Below, piece by piece: positions 4,995 through 7,553 of a stretch of 7,553 bases of DNA. Every line of letters starts with the position of its first letter. Within the stretch, counting starts at the first letter, position 1. The position numbers and the translations under genes are program-made. The notes beneath the pieces are model-generated. The model was not told the origin of the DNA, did not search any database, and saw only the letters and a list, made by a program, of their open reading frames with translations. Where the stretch lies: NCBI GenBank assembly GCA_020345785.1, contig CP070771.1:5394182-5401734 (forward strand), read 5' to 3'. The stretch is from Desulfobacterales bacterium. Its GTDB lineage: Bacteria; Desulfobacterota; Desulfobacteria; Desulfobacterales; JAFDCJ01.

Positions 4995-5431
4995 TCCGGA
5001 CGGTCTTTGGCCGTTTCCAGCCGGCACCAGGCATAAAGGGCGTCGTATACGTCAAACTGCATTTCAAGGTTTTCCAAATCATCCGGAAACCGTAAACTGT
5101 AGCCGACTGCGATCGCTTCAAGCCCTGCGGCGATCGGATCCTTTTCCATACGGTTAGTGTCGGCGGCATTGACGATTTTTGCCATTCTCAGCAGAGCGCT
5201 GTCGGTCAGTTTATACTTCTCGATAATAACATCGAACGTGCATAGATCTCCTTTATGGTGGAGTTCTGCGCCAGGAGTGTCAAAGGGAATCGCACCCTCC
5301 CGCTGGGCAACCTCCAGAACCTTGTCTTTGGGTGCAAACAAAAATTTCGCATCGGAATCAATAAAGCGTGTAATTAACCAGGGACAGGCGACCCTGTCCA
5401 CGTGAACGTGTGATCGCGTAATCCATTTCAT
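4982..5431 (-). CDS. Stand-alone ChrB C-terminal-type chromate resistance domain protein
   Basis: The 149-residue protein matches the conserved pattern of the ChrB C-terminal family. It has HVHVDRVACPWLITRFID at residues 8-25 (D12, R13, C16-P17-W18), IPFDTPGAELHHKGDLCTF at 48-66 (F50-D51, E57, H59, C64), and AADTNR at 89-94. Full-length ChrB is about twice as long, with an N-terminal half that is missing here and not found upstream, so this is the short single-domain form. ChrB proteins are linked to chromate sensing and resistance alongside the ChrA transporter. Here the downstream neighbour is an MFS protein instead. The ATG at 5431 has AAGGA seven bases upstream, a good ribosome site. The final residues Leu-Ile-Ser and the TGA stop are encoded by the right arm of repeat copy 2. 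The family call is firm; the substrate is not. Confidence 0.88.
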   Translation of the reverse strand: MKWITRSHVHVDRVACPWLITRFIDSDAKFLFAPKDKVLEVAQREGAIPFDTPGAELHHKGDLCTFDVIIEKYKLTDSALLRMAKIVNAADTNRMEKDPIAAGLEAIAVGYSLRFPDDLENLEMQFDVYDALYAWCRLETAKDRPELIS

Positions 5432-5509
5432 GTTAAAATCCTTGGTTATCTTGGTTGGGATCGTTTGGATAGTTTAGTTGGTTTAGAACGTCAGGATCAT
5501 TTCGGTCGT

Positions 5510-5589
5510 CCCGATGAAATCCGCCTCGCTTGTCCCTATCGGGTCCGGTTAAATACGCTCTGCTTGTCACTCTCGTGAATCTAACCGGA
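5510..5589. repeat. Two adjacent small stems (CCCGAT/ATCGGG and TCCGGTTA/TAACCGGA)
   Basis: CCCGAT at 5510-5515 pairs with ATCGGG at 5538-5543. Immediately next to it TCCGGTTA at 5544-5551 pairs with TAACCGGA at 5582-5589. They lie 80-160 bases upstream of the ChrB-like gene, so they could sit in its leader or promoter region. No regulator can be named. Confidence 0.45.
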
Positions 5590-5643
5590 TAAAAATGTCA
5601 CGGGATAAAGTTAGATCGTTTAGATAGTGTTTGAACGAAAAGT

Positions 5644-5713
5644 CCTGATTTCAGGCAGGTTGGGTTGAGGCCGACCAAGAATGTTGTCCGCCTTCGGCGG
5701 ATCAACCCAACCT
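5644..5713. repeat. REP-like palindromic element
   Basis: AGGTTGGGTTGA (5657-5668) and TCAACCCAACCT (5702-5713) are perfect 12-bp inverted arms. Between them a GC-rich hairpin TCCGCC-TTC-GGCGGA (5687-5701) abuts the right arm. Just outside is a small palindrome, CCTGATTTCAGG (5644-5655). The GGTTGGGTTGA word and the bipartite hairpin resemble REP elements dispersed by REP-associated transposases. On the minus strand it could also slow transcription coming from the lipoprotein gene. Confidence 0.7.
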
Positions 5714-5840
5714 ACGTATATCAGGATCTTACGCCGATATGGATGCCCGAGGGCGAAACCCCACACCGGCGGTGGACGGGTTTTCTTTCAATCACTAGAT
5801 CGTTGGGTTTGTTGTGAGCTTGGACTATGGTCTCGTCTCT

Positions 5841-5870
5841 CAGTCCTCAGTCCTCATCACTCAGTCCTAA
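5841..5870. repeat. cagtcct tandem words
   Basis: Three or so copies of (t)cagtcct occur at 5841-5870, interrupted by catcac. The last copy runs into the 27-bp direct repeat. Short-period and degenerate. Confidence 0.55.
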
Positions 5871-6003
5871 TTTGCCTCCCAGCTTCCTCGCTTCGGGTCT
5901 TCAAAGCCCTCTGTCCTCTGGCAACTATTCTTTGTTTTACGCTATGCCCTTTGCGCTCTGCTCCATGCTCCTATTTCTCAGTCCTAATTTGCCTCCCAGC
6001 TTC
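5860..6003. repeat. 27-bp perfect direct repeat pair
   Basis: Positions 5860-5886 and 5977-6003 are identical over 27 bases, starting ctcagtcctaattt and ending cccagcttc, with starts 117 bp apart. The bases on either side differ. The segment between carries gctctgc-type words and a second, unrelated word family. Confidence 0.85.
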
Positions 6004-6050
6004 AGGCGTTTACAACCCTATGCGCTATGCTCTCTGCGCTTTGCCCTCTC
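5935..6050. repeat. gctatgc/gctctgc word repeat cluster
   Basis: Words gctatgc, gctctgc and tgcgct recur at 5940-5970 and again at 6018-6050, interrupted by the second copy of the 27-bp repeat. The first block is a homologue of 3551-3580, indicating a dispersed repeat. Confidence 0.6.
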
Positions 6051-6110
6051 ATCGCACCTTCCCACCCTCTCACCTTCTATCCTTTGTCATCTGTCTTCTG
6101 TCCTCTGAAA

Positions 6111-6851
6111 TCAAAACGCCTTTTCCCCCGTCTTCGCTCGCTGCTGTTCCTTTTCTTCTTTTTCTGCCCTCTCAGTATCGATAAGCTGTTTAAGGTTATC
6201 GGCAAAATAAATGGCGATTTGATATTCATGTTTGCCGAACTGATCGGGCACGAGAGACACGATCAAAAAGTCGGCATCTTTCTCCCAGTGCATGGATTGG
6301 CCGTTATTTTCACTCCAGTCGATGATTTTCGGATTGCCGTACTTTTTCTTCAGGGTTTCGATGATGTTGGCTTCATCTTTTTTGAAATTGATTTTAAACA
6401 TGATGGGTGTTTGGGTGTATTCCGAAAAGACAAGTTCAACATAATCGAAGGGCACATTCTGTCTCTGAGCATAGCGGTACATTAATTTCACCGTGTTGTG
6501 CTCGACCCTTTCTCCGGGCGGAAAATTCAGCTGTCTATTAAGGTTTTCCAACCGCGGAAAATATTTTTTTATAAATCCCCTGTAGTTAATTTCCAAATCC
6601 AGAATACTGCGGCGCTCGATGGCATCGCGGCCGAGCTTTTCTTCCAGTTCTTGCCTGATTTGTCCGGAAAACTTCGTAGTTCTGCCGATGTCGAAAAACG
6701 TGAAGCTTTCGGTATCATCCGGAAGCGCTGCTTCTTCGGAGGGTTCCTTTCCGTCGCTGCAGGATATTAAAATCGGCAGAAACCAGACAAAAAATGCAAT
6801 CCACAGGGTCGCAGATTTAAACGAGTCTTTCCGAAGATTTGTAAATGTCAT
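6111..6851 (-). CDS. Predicted lipoprotein of unknown function
   Basis: The 246-residue product begins with a basic N-region, a hydrophobic stretch at residues 15-29 and a lipobox L28-I29-S30-C31, so it should be exported and lipid-anchored at Cys31. The +2 residue is Ser, not Asp, so outer-membrane sorting is more likely than retention in the inner membrane. Residues 32-50 are acidic and linker-like. Residues 60-215 look like a mixed alpha/beta domain, with LVFSEYTQTPIMFKINF and IVSLVPDQFGKHEYQIAIYF as strand-rich parts. The C-terminus (225-246) is highly charged and helical. I do not recognise the family. The ATG is preceded by GAGG eight bases away, and the gene starts 20 bp after the stop of the NUDIX gene, so the two are probably co-transcribed. 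The stop codon is followed at once by repeat DNA. Confidence 0.85.
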   Translation of the reverse strand: MTFTNLRKDSFKSATLWIAFFVWFLPILISCSDGKEPSEEAALPDDTESFTFFDIGRTTKFSGQIRQELEEKLGRDAIERRSILDLEINYRGFIKKYFPRLENLNRQLNFPPGERVEHNTVKLMYRYAQRQNVPFDYVELVFSEYTQTPIMFKINFKKDEANIIETLKKKYGNPKIIDWSENNGQSMHWEKDADFLIVSLVPDQFGKHEYQIAIYFADNLKQLIDTERAEKEEKEQQRAKTGEKAF

Positions 6852-6871
6852 AAACAGAACCTCATTGGATG

Positions 6872-7408
6872 TTATTGCGATTTAGCAATATCTCCCACAT
6901 AAAATGGGAAGCGGCCGGCCTGACGGTCCTTGTAATACTGATTAAGGGTCTCCTTAATTACACGAAAGGCAATTTCATCCCAAGGGATATCTTCTTCAGT
7001 AAAGAGCCTGACCACCAGACTTTCACTGCCGGCGCGGAAGTTATCGTCTACAAGACGCGCGCGGAACATCAAATAAATCTGGTTTACATGGCAAATATTA
7101 TATAACGCATAGGGGGCCAATATTTCAACCCTGGCCCGGGCCTCTTCGTAAGCCTCGCGTTTGGCACCTGCGGCAACGGTCTCTCCGTTTTCCAGGTACC
7201 CTGCCGGCAATGTCCATTGTCCATAACAGGGCTCGATGGCGCGGCGGCAAAGTAAAATTTTGTCCTCCTTTTCGGGAATGCATCCCACCACCATCAGCGG
7301 GTTCTGATAGTGAATGACACCACAGGTCTCACAGATATAACGGGAGCGGTCATCTCCCGGCGGCTTCCGGTATGTCAGCGGTTGCCCGCAGTTGCTGCAA
7401 AATTTCAT
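6872..7408 (-). CDS. NUDIX hydrolase with N-terminal zinc ribbon
   Basis: I chose the ATG at 7408, giving 178 residues that begin at the zinc ribbon: C4-x2-C7 and C26-x2-C29. The open frame extends 27 codons further upstream, but that part has no family likeness. The NUDIX box lies at residues 70-92: G70, E76 and R84-E85-A-Y-E88-E89, with catalytic and Mg-binding acidic residues intact. The usual Gly of REUXEEXGU is Arg91, a tolerated position in related zinc-ribbon members. Such enzymes hydrolyse nucleoside diphosphate derivatives such as ADP-ribose, NADH or sugar nucleotides; the substrate here is unknown. It is cytosolic, and probably first in a two-gene operon with the lipoprotein 20 bp downstream. 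The Shine-Dalgarno is weak (GGGA eight bases before the ATG). Confidence 0.9.
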   Translation of the reverse strand: MKFCSNCGQPLTYRKPPGDDRSRYICETCGVIHYQNPLMVVGCIPEKEDKILLCRRAIEPCYGQWTLPAGYLENGETVAAGAKREAYEEARARVEILAPYALYNICHVNQIYLMFRARLVDDNFRAGSESLVVRLFTEEDIPWDEIAFRVIKETLNQYYKDRQAGRFPFYVGDIAKSQ

Positions 7409-7553
7409 TACAATAATCCCAGCGTGTACTTTGGGGGTGAATCGGCCTTTAAGCGTTATGCTACGATGTTGCGCTGAATATAGCGTCAATTGTCAGTTGT
7501 GTGTTGGCAGAAGCCAGAAGCTTGGAAGCTGGAAGGCTATGAGGCTGGAAAGC
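7409..7553. other. Leader region of the NUDIX gene
   Basis: No gene is supported, although the NUDIX frame stays open to 7489. It presumably carries the promoter of the NUDIX-lipoprotein operon, but I could not find a well-spaced -35/-10 pair. Its right end is a word repeat (7508-7553). Confidence 0.5.
7508..7553. repeat. gaagcttggaagctggaagg word repeat, running off the edge
   Basis: Words such as gaagc, ggaagctgg and gaggctgg repeat degenerately to the right edge of the window. This family differs from those in the other gaps. Confidence 0.6.

Larger units (their letters stand above)
5432..6110. other. Repeat-dense non-coding gap between ChrB-like and lipoprotein genes
   Basis: About 680 bp hold no supported gene. 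From low to high coordinates they contain gtttgg/gttta-type words (5443-5488), two overlapping stem-forming segments (5510-5589), a REP-like palindrome (5644-5713), a GC-rich stretch (5737-5780), cagtcct words (5841-5870), a 27-bp direct repeat (5860-5886 and 5977-6003), gctatgc words (5935-6050) and ctgtctt/ctgtcct words (6081-6107). The plus-strand open frames across this stretch are Leu/Ser/Pro-rich translations of the repeats and are not genes. Confidence 0.75.

Noticed and set aside
5466..5494. Promoter for the ChrB-like gene (CTGACG, 17 bases, TATCCA on the minus strand)
   Set aside because: Only 4/6 and 3/6 matches inside a word-repeat region; too weak to list.
5681..6184. Long plus-strand open frame (167 codons) rich in Leu, Ser and Pro
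   Set aside because: It is a translation of cagtcct, gctatgc and ctgtctt word repeats plus the antisense of the lipoprotein 3' end; no family likeness.
7409..7489. N-terminal extension of the NUDIX protein
   Set aside because: The 27 extra residues precede the zinc-ribbon Cys pair, which normally lies at the very N-terminus, and show no domain.
7440..7500. Promoter for the NUDIX operon (TTGACG then TAGCAT)
   Set aside because: Spacing of about 20 bases is too long for a confident call.

Overview
All eight genes that can be supported lie on the minus strand. In transcription order, from right to left, they are: a zinc-ribbon NUDIX hydrolase; a lipoprotein of unknown function; a stand-alone ChrB-type chromate-resistance domain protein; an MFS transporter; an RsbW-like HATPase kinase; a STAS-domain antagonist; a small cyclic-nucleotide-binding-fold protein; and a GAF-like plus class III nucleotide cyclase that runs off the left edge. 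Codon use and GC (around 45-50% by eye) look uniform, and no gene is visibly broken. No tRNA, rRNA, CRISPR array, transposase or integrase was seen.

The organism is probably an environmental Gram-negative bacterium, most likely Desulfobacterota (Desulfobacterales-like). This is inferred from the partner-switching, cNMP and cyclase gene mix and from the character of the intergenic DNA, and it is not proven. The lipoprotein signal and the REP-like palindrome also fit a Gram-negative cell.

Layout: 1-1035 is the partial cyclase. 1036-1441 is non-coding with short A/T-rich word repeats. 1442-1906 is the cNMP-fold protein. 1907-2426 is non-coding and holds a roughly 283-bp structured element with three perfect stems. 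2427-3238 is the STAS and kinase pair with a clear sigma70-like promoter at 3281-3309. 3239-3615 holds that promoter, a 12-bp inverted repeat and the first copy of a 9-bp-period palindromic repeat. 3616-4848 is the MFS gene. 4849-4981 holds most of the second copy of the same element. 4982-5431 is the ChrB-like gene. 5432-6110 is about 680 bp of non-coding, repeat-dense DNA. 6111-6851 is the lipoprotein, 6872-7408 is the NUDIX gene, and 7409-7553 is leader DNA ending in another word repeat.

Functionally the left half is a signalling block. A serine-kinase and STAS partner switch sits beside a cNMP-fold protein that has lost the usual phosphate-binding Glu and Arg. Next to that is a cyclase with the purine-selecting residue of guanylate cyclases. 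The right half pairs a ChrB-domain protein with an MFS exporter (possibly metal or oxyanion resistance) and a NUDIX and lipoprotein operon. The most unusual material is between the genes. Almost every gap carries its own family of short tandem words, and two copies of one palindromic family closely bracket the MFS gene.
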